DNA of 64,000 nucleotides from Bugulina stolonifera (taxonomy: Eukaryota; Bryozoa; Gymnolaemata; Cheilostomatida; Bugulidae): positions 12,211,001 through 12,275,000 of the forward strand of contig OW285196.1 in the NCBI GenBank assembly GCA_935421135.1, in the 5' to 3' direction. Under the pieces are notes generated by a model that saw only the letters and a program-made list of their open reading frames with translations, was not told where the DNA came from and did no database searches. Shown here piece by piece: positions 58,201 through 64,000 of this stretch (positions within the stretch are counted from its first letter, which is position 1; the number at the start of each line of letters is the position of its first letter). The position numbers and the translations under genes are program-made.

Positions 58201-61200
58201 TTGTTGAATAGCCACCTCTAATTCCTAATAACCTTGCTTAATTATGAGTAAATGTTCAAAAAGATGAAAGCTTGGTAGCTTTAGGTAGCTAAATGTTATT
58301 ATGAAAATTCTTGTAAACTAGATGATAGTATTAACATTATCATTTATTATTAGTTTATAACACTGCACATTAGCATTTATTAACACTTACAAATATTTAT
58401 AGATTGTAACATATAATTATTTATTAGGTGTACATGGATGTATTCATTTACAAATGTATTGTATTTTACATTGTATAAATAATGGGATATACTTGCACAT
58501 GCAGTGGACACTAAAGTGCTCCATAGCCTGATGGCTGTCAACTGTGCTGTTAGGTGCAGTAGTAGAGGAATTTTTATAGCATTAGATCCTTAATTGTTGT
58601 TGGGTGGTCAGCCCATAGCCTAGGCCACAGCTTTAGTTCACAAACAGTGTAAGAGGGAACACAGGTCTTATTATTGTGACTACTGACTGTACTACACATT
58701 GATAGATATAACTATGTAGGCATTATGAAGTCAAAAATTACAACAGTGTGGTGTGGATGAATTTCAAATTGTATAACCCCCATGTGCTTTAGGGTAAAGG
58801 GACATTTCGAAAAAGACAGTCCGAAACAGGACGTTTCACAACCGGTCAGTTCGAAACAGGACAGTTCAAAACTGTGTAGATTGCATTAAGAGGAACACAC
58901 TCACAGATCATTAATTTTAATTATTCAAGTAAAGAATAATATTTAAAAAAAAATGAAGTGAAATCTGGTATTTGGGGTTAGAGGTTTTGAACTGTCCAGT
59001 GTTGAACTATTCAGTTTCGAAACGTCCTGTTTCGAACAGTCGCAAATTCATGCTTTAGATAGGTCTCCCCCCCCCCCACTTGAACCCACACACTAATAAG
59101 AATTGCTATACATTTTTGTATTCTGAACATGTATATTGTGTCAAGTGTCAAAGATAATTTACATTGTAGTGTGCTACTGCAGTCCAATTTCATTCAAGTT
59201 GTCTTTCACATTGCCCAATGCATGAGAATTAATACTGATGACTACTCAAGTTTGACTTGGGTGTTTTAAATAATAATTGCCTAAATCCTCTTCCCTATGG
59301 TCTGTACCCTACCTGATGAATAGTGTTATCATGATGGTAGGCTAGGCTGGTAGTTTGAGCTACCAGTCACCATATTTATATAATGGATTACTATTGTATT
59401 CCTTTGGCTTGTATGCCTATGGAAAACTCTGGCTATATCAAGATCATACACACAGACCACAGTGATGTACAAATAAGGAATACAGTGGTAGTTGAAATAA
59501 AAGTTTGCATGTGATTGCTTGTAACAAGTTCACATTCTCACCCAAGTCCTGTGTGGCTAATTAATACATGTAACAATAAATAGCCATTCTCAAAGCACAG
59601 AGTGATTAGAATAGGCATGTAGAGCATAGCACATACATATAAATTACAGGCTCTGATAAATCACTGTGACACAGTGATGATTGATGGCCACCTACACTCT
59701 TACATTGTAGTATAGCTAGTAGGCCTTGTCAACATAAGTACCTATGCTGTGCCTCACTATTGAAATTCCAAGGCAGCTAAAGTAATTAGTCAAAAACCCT
59801 TTTCACCACAGTGTTTTTGCTCAACAATATCAGCTTACAGTAATGCCCCTATAACAGGCCTGGTTTTCACCTAGGGTCTAAAAATGTGGTAGAGGCAACA
59901 AATCCCTAGAGACCTTTGGAGACCCTTGGCACCCCCAACTCCTTAACTAAAGGCTCATTTGGAATGACAACTCCATAATTTCATTGAAAAATGCTGTTTT
60001 TGAGCATTTCAATGATGTATAACACTTGTTCAGTTCTCAAACGCTTTAAATATATACTGAAGTATTGTATTACATTTACACATTATATATATTTATCTAA
60101 ACAGTAAGTACACTAAAGCAAACTCTTCAATTGATTAATTAAACTCATGATCTGAACCCAGAAAGTATGCAGCAGTTTCAGTACACAAATAACGTTTTAA
60201 AAACTTGTTGACGAATTCATAAACATTTTTCGAATTCCCATCTCAAAGCTGATTGTCGCGGCTTGACTAAAATCTAATTTGCATCCATTTCCTCTCTATT
60301 TTCTTTTAGCGGAACTTCCAAATTCCTAATGGTAGCCGGTCATCTGTGGATAAGCAAAAGCAAACCTATACATGTTCTACAGTAAACCCTCTAGTATTAT
60401 ATGGCTACATACCTAAAGAATTGCCTTCTAGTATATGGTACTGTACAAGCCCAGCAAAGCCAATATCCTCATCAGTAGCGGTGATATGAGTGATGATACT
60501 GCCGACTGGAAGATCTTCAGGCAGTGAATATCGCGTAGAAGATGTGATAAACTCATCAGTGAAGACGGGGGCGTGGCTGTTGGCCAGTTGGTCCGTAGAG
60601 GATGGCAGAAGGATATCCTCACGATTGGGGTTTACTTGGCTTGACCTCTAAATAATCAAGAGACAATGATATGAATACCAGCCGCAGTGAAATAGCAACA
60701 ACATAGTACACAGTCTATACACATCCGTTAACTATGAAAAATTCATGTGAACTCAAGCAAATTCGAAAGTTTGAACGATTTTGAACATTCAATTTTGAAT
60801 AAACTTATTATCCATGAGAAACCGAAAACTGTCCCAACTTACCCCGCTCTCCGCTATATTAAAAATGAGATGAAAATAATTATGATAAATACGATTATAT
60901 GATTTCAAATCTACACCAGACATTGGCGATTATTTCGTGAATATTTTACTAAATGATCAGGCATACATTCGAACCCGTTGTACTATACCCCAACTCTGGA
61001 AATGGCTTTTTACCAGAGCTTTACTAGACTATGGACCTATTTCTCATTATATTACACCATATGATATAGTCTACATACCCTCCCAGCTTCCTGAAAGAGT
61101 CTCTTAGCCTCAGATTCTGAGCATTTAACTTTCACATTGTTAGGGACGTACTCCTCTACCTTCACTCTGAATTCCAAAGGTTTCTCAACAACATTCTGAC

Positions 61201-63606
61201 CATCAGACACTACAAGGAAACAATTAGACCTGTTGAGACGAGACAGGAACAGCAGTCTATGTTATCTAACCCTCTTTTGAGCACAGTCTAGGACGGAAAC
61301 CTGTCACAACCATGAGACACCTGACTACATGTACACACCTGACACGTAGTAGATGAAGCTTTTGTCAACGAGTGATTGCAAGTTACGGGTCGTAGTTATG
61401 ACACCAGACGCAGGTTCTATGACAAGTAGGGGGTCGGCAGTCACTGCTGGCCTCATACTATATGTTAGTGCATTGAGGTCTCCATCCAGGTCTAAGGCAG
61501 ACACCTTGCTTACTTTATGGTTAGCTGTCAAGTCCTGTAATACAGTTGTAGGTCTTACAAGCACATGTGAACATATTGCCATAGCTGTATAATTTACAGA
61601 AAAATTCCCCTAAGAACAATTCCAAAACACAAGAAAAGTTTTAATGTAGTGAATTCCGAGATTCGGCACGGAACATACCTTTGATATCTTGAGTTCACAT
61701 GAATCATACTCAAAAATGGGTTTGTTGTCATTCATATTTTTCACTTTCACAGTGAAGATTTTCTCTGTTTCTCTACGATAAGGGGAGCCTCTATCCGACG
61801 CCCTCACTGGTATATGATACAGTTTAGGGCCAACATCATAGTCTACGGTGTCAGTCAGACGTATCTACAAGTATTACACTGCTGATTATGAATATGTAGA
61901 CTAAGATAGATAGCTAATTACTAGTCAACAGCTCTGACACTATTTGTATAAGAATAGGTTAATATTAATGTTTCTCTGATAGGAGGTCTATCTGTACATC
62001 AGCTAATAGTGTACTGCATATTTAAATATGAATGTGTATATCTACATAGACTGAGTGTGTATATCTATATAAACCGAGTGTGTATATCTACATAGACCGA
62101 GTGTGCATACCTACATAGACCGAGTGTGCATATCTACATAGACCGAGTGTGTATATCTACATAGACCGAGTGTGTATATCTACATAGACCGAGTGTGCAT
62201 ATCTACATAGACCGAGTGTGCATATCTACATAGACCGTAGGTAGATAGAGACATTGTATACATGCATTGGCAAGTTTAGTCAGTTGATTTCTATGAAATA
62301 CTCAGGTAAATACGACAATAATTTTCGCTAAAACTTCCTAACTAGTCGTCCCACAACAAATATGCACTGTATAGCTTACACGTATGGCTACTCTGTATTT
62401 TGGTACAGGGGTATTATGATGTCTAACATTACAGTACATAAAAACTTGTATATCATGTGGATATGATGGTGATAGACTGTCAGGCACCAATATATCCACT
62501 AATTCCTGTCCAGAACTAGGAACCCAGGCTACGTAGGCCTATGGGCTAGTAAGAACTTGGTCTCAATGACCATCACAGGTGCAATTACTGGTACAGTAAC
62601 ATTTACTGAATCACCATAAATACTTGAGGATTAGAAAATGATTTTATCTTGGTAATTTCCGACTATATACCAATTTATAGACTAAAATATAGTGATACAT
62701 GATATATAATGAGCAAGAACGTCTTAGAACTAATAAGAACATATGAATTATACTACATTAACATAAAATATGTAATCATAAATGTGGTAATATATGGAAA
62801 TCCATGGATTGTTATACAGTAGGAAATAGAACACAGGAACAAAGAAGAGTAAGAGTCATCAAAAACAACAAAGTACATCTTAGAGACAACGGGAGGGGGG
62901 TTAGTTCCTCCCGTATATTAGGGGTAAGCAAAACATAGGAAGTACTGAGCTAACTCAACTAGTCCCCTTTAATTTCGCACTGGCATGTATTTGAGTTCGA
63001 AGATTGATTGAAATAGCTGTAGTCTGGCCTTCTACCTAATGACTACAAGTCACCCTCTATAATATATAAACTCAGCACTGTAGACTCTATACTCTATAAT
63101 ATATAAACTCAGCACTGTAGACTCTATACTCTATAATATATAAACTCAGCACTGTAGACTCTATACTCTATAATATATAAACTCAACACTGTAGACTCTA
63201 TACTCTATAATATATAAACTCAGCACTGTAGACTCTATACTCTATAATATATAAACTCAGCACTGTAGACTCTATACTCTATAATATATAAACTCAGCAC
63301 TGTAGACAGGAAATATTGATATCGGAAATTAGAAACTTGTGTAATTGTGGAGTTCACTGCTCACCAGCTTACTGTATGGAGGCATCATAACAATAATTAT
63401 ATAATAATATTAGTAGTACATCCAATAATCATTGGGCTTACAAATTAACCTCTACTGTTAGTTGATTGGATATAAGATGACACTGACCTCTCCATTGAAT
63501 GGATTAATCTCAAATGGTAGACTCTGTGTCCCAGTTATGGAGTAAGTTAAGAGAGCATTGTCTCCAGCATCATCATCAGTAGCACTGGCGATAGTAACCA
63601 GGGTAC
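17005..63606 (-). CDS. FAT-like: Giant FAT-family cadherin, FAT1/2/3 (Fat-like) architecture, 5' end outside the window
   Basis: This is a single-pass adhesion receptor of the cell surface. FAT cadherins act in planar polarity, growth control and cell contact, often with Dachsous partners. I joined 71 coding exons; the sum is 12,485 nt, 2 nt of a split codon plus 4,160 codons and a stop, and every junction keeps phase. Order from the N side: about 30 cadherin repeats (29 inter-repeat linkers counted), a FAT membrane-proximal domain, EGF, laminin-G, EGF, Ca-binding EGF, EGF, transmembrane helix, and a tail with HWDTSDW ending TSKV. Vertebrate FATs have 34 repeats, so about four repeats and the signal peptide should lie upstream of 63606. 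One LamG flanked by EGFs matches FAT1/2/3; FAT4 and Drosophila Fat have two. Introns run from under 200 bp to 4.2 kb. Exon coordinates are given in the block entries below. Confidence 0.93.
19519..19605. repeat. 29-bp tandem repeat, 3 copies
   Basis: Unit GAAGGAACAAGTCCACACAT plus GATATTACC, starting at 19519, 19548 and 19577, nearly identical. It fills the intron just upstream of the acceptor of FAT-like exon 19350-19511, where a branch point and pyrimidine tract are expected. Confidence 0.9.
20625..20669 (-). CDS. FAT-like: FAT-like cassette exon of the tail (27 or 45 nt)
   Basis: A small exon with acceptor TTTTAG at 20670-20675 and two donors: GTATGT giving 20643-20669 (27 nt, VNDTGSSNG) or GTGAGT giving 20625-20669 (45 nt, [15 protein letters not shown]). 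Both forms keep frame, and so does skipping it: the flanking exons join directly as PS-VNEGGG. It may be alternatively spliced or absent from mRNA. Confidence 0.45.
20870..21110 (-). CDS. FAT-like: FAT-like exon 65: transmembrane helix and juxtamembrane tail
   Basis: Joined to exon 64 it gives [20 protein letters not shown], then VIAGIVRC, a single membrane helix, followed by the stop-transfer cluster VRRRRRGK. A Pro-rich juxtamembrane segment follows ([19 protein letters not shown]), a possible SH3 or EVH1 ligand. I placed the acceptor at 21111-21112 (ATTACAG) because it is the only site that keeps phase; the ATG further upstream lies just after an in-frame TGA. Confidence 0.88.
21442..21771 (-). 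CDS. FAT-like: FAT-like exon 64: Ca-binding EGF 3 and EGF 4
   Basis: [20 protein letters not shown] opens a calcium-binding EGF (DLNEC and the hydroxylation-type [10 protein letters not shown]). A second EGF follows, [18 protein letters not shown] to [15 protein letters not shown]. The exon ends in [12 protein letters not shown], which forms the outer half of the transmembrane helix, with donor GTAAGT in phase 1. Confidence 0.92.
22048..23144 (-). CDS. FAT-like: FAT-like exons 61-63: laminin-G domain and EGF 2
   Basis: Exons 23009-23144 ([19 protein letters not shown] to [12 protein letters not shown]), 22608-22742 ([27 protein letters not shown]) and 22048-22266 ([16 protein letters not shown] and EGF 2, [14 protein letters not shown] to VYCSCVG). 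GNWHNV, DVYFGG-like and GFKGCMRDI are the diagnostic laminin-G motifs. Only one such domain is present. Confidence 0.92.
22831..22976. repeat. 49-bp tandem repeat, about 3 copies
   Basis: Copies begin CATACAGCATGGTGTAGTA at 22831, 22880 and 22929. Located in the intron between the two central laminin-G exons. Confidence 0.9.
23222..23452. repeat. Imperfect TAC/ACT triplet cluster
   Basis: The longest run is about 23263-23321, followed by degenerate units with ACATGTACTACCACTACTG repeating at about 45-bp spacing. Same triplet as the giant array of ELF-like intron 1. It lies in the intron between FAT-like exons 60 and 61. Confidence 0.9.
23527..24115 (-). CDS. FAT-like: FAT-like exons 59-60: Cys-rich segment, EGF 1 and start of laminin-G
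   Basis: Exons 23889-24115 and 23527-23766. The first has a Cys pair segment ([20 protein letters not shown]) and then [18 protein letters not shown], the start of an EGF that ends in the next exon with [15 protein letters not shown]. Directly after comes the first laminin-G strand, [16 protein letters not shown]. The Cys pattern before EGF 1 also occurs in FAT1. Confidence 0.88.
24347..24534 (-). CDS. FAT-like: FAT-like exon 58: membrane-proximal domain with RGKR site
   Basis: Together with the end of exon 57 ([19 protein letters not shown], then HSEFR) this exon ([20 protein letters not shown], then [15 protein letters not shown]) matches the domain found in all FATs between the last cadherin repeat and the first EGF. 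RGKR at 24474-24485 fits the furin consensus RxKR and sits in a predicted loop. Furin processing is reported for vertebrate FAT1; cleavage here is inference. Confidence 0.75.
24698..26132 (-). CDS. FAT-like: FAT-like exons 54-57: last cadherin repeats and a Ser/Thr-rich insert
   Basis: Exons 26013-26132, 25486-25680, 25101-25333, 24698-24946. Exon 26013-26132 holds a Ser/Thr/Pro-rich loop ([20 protein letters not shown]) inside the repeat that starts [10 protein letters not shown]; it could carry O-linked sugars. Normal strands then resume ([35 protein letters not shown]). The last repeat, [20 protein letters not shown] to [14 protein letters not shown], follows a Ca-free linker. Confidence 0.86.
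26965..30432 (-). CDS. FAT-like: FAT-like exons 45-53: cadherin repeats
   Basis: Exons 30306-30432, 29853-30015, 29589-29748, 29220-29453, 28700-28943, 28366-28520, 27661-27875, 27376-27513, 26965-27111. This is the best preserved stretch: [33 protein letters not shown] and DINDNPPVF follow in a row, with [14 protein letters not shown] and [20 protein letters not shown]. Linkers here all keep their Ca ligands, so this part of the rod should be straight and rigid. Confidence 0.93.
30432..32296. other. FAT-like intron (1.9 kb), no coding sequence
   Basis: Joins exon 32297-32576 to 30306-30432 in phase. It holds a 23-bp tandem repeat (30565-30690) and a cluster of CCACRCCCACT boxes (31668-31776). 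No other feature seen. Confidence 0.6.
30565..30690. repeat. 23-bp tandem repeat, about 5 copies
   Basis: Unit ATGATCAATCATAGTGAGTG plus AGC, at 30565, 30588, 30611, 30634 and 30657, the last copies diverged. Each unit contains the near-palindrome ATGATCAATCAT. Confidence 0.9.
32297..36157 (-). CDS. FAT-like: FAT-like exons 38-44: cadherin repeats
   Basis: Exons 35979-36157, 35640-35795, 35103-35297, 34550-34725, 34169-34306, 33672-33851, 32297-32576. Canonical linkers [18 protein letters not shown] and DINDCAPKF; Ca-free linkers KAANRHSPEF and TSDTPPIF. Exon 34169-34306 has no Met codon ([14 protein letters not shown] to TIRPLDRE) and was placed by splice sites and phase. Confidence 0.9.
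36474..38202 (-). CDS. FAT-like: FAT-like exons 33-37: cadherin repeats
   Basis: Exons 38081-38202, 37662-37853, 37409-37553, 36940-37078, 36474-36653. Linkers DVNDQKPFF and DLNDNAPVF. Exon 36474-36653 carries [10 protein letters not shown] and the [18 protein letters not shown] strand pair. The 330-bp intron between 36940-37078 and 37409-37553 contains a short open frame discussed in the findings. Confidence 0.9.
38203..40123. other. FAT-like intron (1.9 kb), nothing recognised
   Basis: Between exons 40124-40345 and 38081-38202, which join in phase. Short open frames on both strands show no domain. A purine-rich stretch with AGGAAGTGG and AGGAAATGAAG occurs near 38900-38930. Confidence 0.5.
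40124..44267 (-). CDS. FAT-like: FAT-like exons 25-32: cadherin repeats
   Basis: Exons 43949-44267 (the longest of the ectodomain block), 42464-42561, 42104-42301, 41848-42007, 41370-41490, 40893-41061, 40519-40693, 40124-40345. Linkers [18 protein letters not shown] and DINDNAPYF are Ca-binding; KTSDSGLTF and YTASTPNF are not. Exon 42104-42301 ([20 protein letters not shown]) is bounded upstream by a GC donor (GCGAGT). [18 protein letters not shown] and [10 protein letters not shown] are clear cadherin motifs. Confidence 0.88.
41750..41840. repeat. 21-bp tandem repeat, about 4 copies
   Basis: Unit CTGCAATGACATCGCCACAT plus A, at 41750, 41771, 41792 and 41813. It begins about 7 bp beyond the donor of FAT-like exon 41848-42007. 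Because 21 is a multiple of three, read-through of this donor would add an open repeated tail of about 30 residues before a stop. Confidence 0.9.
42562..43948. other. FAT-like intron (1.4 kb), nothing recognised
   Basis: Joins exon 43949-44267 to 42464-42561 in phase. Open frames of 67-84 codons on both strands (for example at 43162-43386) have no recognisable domain and no splice support. Confidence 0.5.
44469..48070 (-). CDS. FAT-like: FAT-like exons 17-24: cadherin repeats with several Ca-free linkers
   Basis: Exons 47860-48070, 47334-47482, 46908-47118, 46527-46651, 46203-46353, 45059-45210, 44728-44878, 44469-44593. Linkers: [12 protein letters not shown] and NEFQPQF (non-canonical), DHNDHAPMF (near canonical), ADERPPSF (non-canonical). 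Exon 46527-46651 ends NVE|GC: its donor is GCAAGT, a GC-AG intron. For 47860-48070 I used the acceptor at 48071-48072 because it gives [10 protein letters not shown], the normal strand order. Confidence 0.88.
45211..46202. other. FAT-like intron (1.0 kb), nothing recognised
   Basis: Joins exon 46203-46353 to 45059-45210 in phase. A Cys-containing open frame at 45851-46069 (-) looks faintly EGF-like, but it breaks the cadherin repeat and is not needed for phase. Confidence 0.5.
48071..49273. other. FAT-like intron (1.2 kb), nothing recognised
   Basis: Between exons 49274-49457 and 47860-48070, joined [10 protein letters not shown]. No domain or repeat of note. Confidence 0.5.
49274..52489 (-). 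CDS. FAT-like: FAT-like exons 11-16: cadherin repeats
   Basis: Exons 52282-52489, 51706-51926, 51472-51559, 50293-50354, 49808-49938, 49274-49457. Linkers [11 protein letters not shown] (two-residue variant), DVNDNAPEP and DENDNLPIW. The exons of 62, 88 and 131 nt show how finely this part is cut. [18 protein letters not shown] is a textbook DxDxGxN segment. The CTG/CAG run at 52207-52256 lies just after the donor of exon 52282-52489. Confidence 0.9.
52207..52256. repeat. CTG/CAG trinucleotide run (about 16 copies)
   Basis: Near-pure CTG run with one CTA interruption near 52223, flanked by CTA units. It lies about 25 bp inside the intron that follows FAT-like exon 52282-52489, so the sense pre-mRNA would carry CAG/AGC repeats. 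Confidence 0.95.
53203..56207 (-). CDS. FAT-like: FAT-like exons 6-10: cadherin repeats
   Basis: Exons 56066-56207, 55645-55789, 55324-55459, 54935-55141, 53203-53351. Canonical linkers DANDNTPRF and DVNDNAPQF, and LDRE-type motifs ([37 protein letters not shown]). Each repeat is split by introns at varying places, not one exon per repeat. Confidence 0.9.
53352..54934. other. FAT-like intron (1.6 kb)
   Basis: Joins exons 54935-55141 and 53203-53351 in phase. It contains a run of about 20 C at 54012-54031, a likely sequencing-unstable homopolymer. Nothing else recognised. Confidence 0.5.
55858..55947. repeat. CAGT tetranucleotide array, then CTGT units
   Basis: About 17 CAGT copies with one CAGTGAGT variant (55858-55925), followed by CTGT units to about 55947. 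Located in the intron between FAT-like exons 6 and 7. Confidence 0.95.
56208..60412. other. Longest FAT-like intron (4.2 kb)
   Basis: Exon 60413-60647 ends GNSL+G and exon 56066-56207 continues [10 protein letters not shown], in phase. The intron holds the foldback element at 58793-59050, a C run near 59068-59078 and a small palindrome near 57849-57870 (AGAGCCAT facing ATGGCTCT). No coding sequence recognised. Confidence 0.6.
58793..59050. mobile_element. Foldback/MITE-like element with long imperfect inverted repeats
   Basis: About 70-bp arms (58801-58872 and roughly 58982-59045) are imperfect inverted copies. Each contains the words CGAAACAGGACGTTTC and GGACAGTTCAAAAC in the same order when read inward. 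The arms enclose about 110 bp. An 8-bp direct repeat, TGCTTTAG, lies at 58785-58792 and 59051-59058 and may be the target duplication. No coding capacity. Confidence 0.6.
60413..63606 (-). CDS. FAT-like: FAT-like exons 1-5 (of those visible): cadherin repeats
   Basis: Exons 63488-63606, 61679-61864, 61339-61534, 61079-61209, 60413-60647. The first visible exon opens inside a repeat ([20 protein letters not shown]). Linker NMNDNKPIF is canonical; the next linker, NSHAPVF, has lost the acidic Ca ligands. Exon 61079-61209 ([20 protein letters not shown]) plus the start of the following one is an unusual long insert between strands. [20 protein letters not shown] is a standard repeat start. The exon at 63488 begins with 2 nt of a split codon, so at least one further exon lies upstream. 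Confidence 0.88.
62030..62237. repeat. 23-bp tandem repeat, about 9 copies
   Basis: Unit CCGAGTGTGTATATCTACAT plus AGA, with alternating GTGTAT and GTGCAT variants; copies at 62097, 62120 and 62143, and on to 62237. Inside the intron between the first two visible FAT-like exons. Confidence 0.92.
63054..63306. repeat. 37-bp tandem repeat, about 7 copies
   Basis: Unit CTCTATAATATATAAACTCA plus GCACTGTAGACTCTATA, almost identical from copy to copy; one copy has CTCAACA. It lies about 180 bp from FAT-like exon 63488-63606. Confidence 0.95.
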
Positions 63607-64000
63607 CTGCGAATAAAAATAATTAACTCTAACTATGGCACAGAAAGATATATGATTAAAATTTGCTAGAAAAAAACATTATTTTATTTTTTACAATTAA
63701 TTACAATAACATTGAATCTGACAACAACCATAGGAGAAAGTTTTTTTATTATGATTTCGGTATTATTGAACAAACTTTTGACCATTACGGTAACAAATCA
63801 GGATTTGTGAACTCACAATCGGGGATTCCATAACCCGTGGTTTGTGATTGGGGCAGCAGGGAGGGGGGGGGGTTAACGAAACTATGCTCTCTTAATTCAA
63901 AAAGCCAACTTTGTGGCTTGGTCTTCACACAGTGTCAACTATTATAAGTTTGATGAATTGTAGGTGTGCATTGCATGTGCACTATGTGTGTATAAGTGTA
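63607..64000. other. FAT-like intron, cut by the window edge
   Basis: Sequence after the acceptor TTCGCAG of exon 63488-63606 shows no further exon. The upstream part of the gene (about four repeats and the signal peptide) should lie beyond 64000. Confidence 0.6.

Overview
The window comes from an intron-rich, AT-rich animal genome. It holds two complete or nearly complete genes on the + strand and the 3' part of one very large gene on the - strand. The gene content, the dense introns and the abundant simple repeats suggest an early-branching metazoan, most likely a sponge. That placement is an inference from style and content; the sequence carries no direct taxonomic marker.

Layout. 1-4784: no gene recognised. 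4785-10802 (+): an ETS-family transcription factor of ELF1/2/4 type, six coding exons, 483 aa. Its first intron holds a 2.3 kb simple-sequence array (ACT triplets, then AATACT hexamers). Its ETS domain carries a 15-bp tandem duplication that adds five residues. 10803-14069: the 3'UTR of that gene, an 874-bp hAT-like non-autonomous transposon with a perfect 8-bp target duplication, and a 37-bp-stem hairpin. 14070-15918 (+): COMMD8, with all but the N-terminal exon clear. 15919-17004: convergent 3' ends.

17005-63606 (-): a giant FAT-family cadherin, running off the right edge at its 5' end. I joined 71 coding exons by splice sites and reading phase; every junction is in frame. They give about 4,160 residues: roughly 30 cadherin repeats, a FAT-type membrane-proximal domain with an RGKR site, EGF, one laminin-G domain, three EGFs, a transmembrane helix and a tail of about 405 residues. 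The tail carries the FAT signature HWDTSDW and ends in a class I PDZ ligand. EGF-LamG-EGF with a single LamG matches the FAT1/2/3 (Fat-like) branch better than FAT4/Drosophila Fat. Two introns use GC-AG splice sites. A 27/45-nt cassette exon of the cytoplasmic tail keeps frame whether included or skipped.

The three genes show no sign of a shared pathway. FAT acts in cell adhesion and polarity, COMMD8 in the Commander endosomal complex, and ELF in nuclear transcription.
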